DNA from: Spirochaetales bacterium
GTDB taxonomy: Bacteria > Spirochaetota > Spirochaetia > DSM-16054 > Sediminispirochaetaceae
Direction of reading: 5' to 3'
Assembly: GCA_021767325.1 (NCBI GenBank)
Contig: JAASTM010000178.1
Span: 1-5,812 of the forward strand
Length of the DNA: 5,812 bases
The translations under genes and the position numbers were made by a program. Under the pieces are notes generated by a model. That model was not told where the DNA came from. It made no database searches and saw only the letters and a program-made list of their open reading frames with translations. Below are positions 5,798 through 5,812 of this stretch, piece by piece. Within the stretch, counting starts at the first letter, position 1. Each line of letters starts with the position of its first letter.

Positions 5798-5812
5798 GAC
5801 GAGGGAGCGGTA

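Noticed and set aside
1..5812. CRISPR array, tRNA or insertion sequence
   Set aside because: No regularly spaced repeats, no tRNA-like T-loop and no transposase frame were seen.

Overview
The window looks like part of a bacterial anti-phage defence island. Genes are dense, Shine-Dalgarno sequences are strong (AGGAGG/GAGG), GC is moderate, and one promoter is an almost perfect sigma-54 type. No marker gene fixes the host. A spirochaete would fit the style of the locus, but that is only a guess.

Left end (1-639, minus strand): the first two genes of a type 3 BREX operon, brxF (complete) and the start of brxC (cut by the window edge). They are read leftwards out of the window; the remaining BREX genes (pglX, brxH, pglZ, brxA in known type 3 loci) would lie to the left. 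Divergent from brxF, with 58 bases between the start codons, is a plus-strand gene (698-1912). Its product appears to join the N-terminal region of a BREX-3 PglZ to a C-terminal DUF4145/HEPN domain, without the PglZ phosphatase domain. This is the least familiar item here.

Middle (1913-3410): an AT-rich spacer with a near-consensus sigma-54 promoter, then a DUF2130 protein with an N-terminal CxxC, a long coiled coil and a C-terminal PD-(D/E)XK-like core. A 10-bp inverted repeat follows it.

Right (3411-5812): a 252-base spacer holds that repeat but no convincing gene, followed by a large single-chain fusion of a class I SAM methyltransferase and an HNH nuclease. A GC-richer GxxExxY protein gene, another PD-(D/E)XK-type family, converges on it with only four bases between the stops. 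The window ends in a long imperfect hairpin without a T tract.

Together the genes read as a nuclease-rich accessory cluster: BREX-3, a putative BREX accessory HEPN protein, a sigma-54-controlled DUF2130 protein and a methyltransferase-HNH fusion. Only brxF-brxC and the divergent PglZ-like gene are tied to each other by sequence family. The link of the other genes to BREX is position only.
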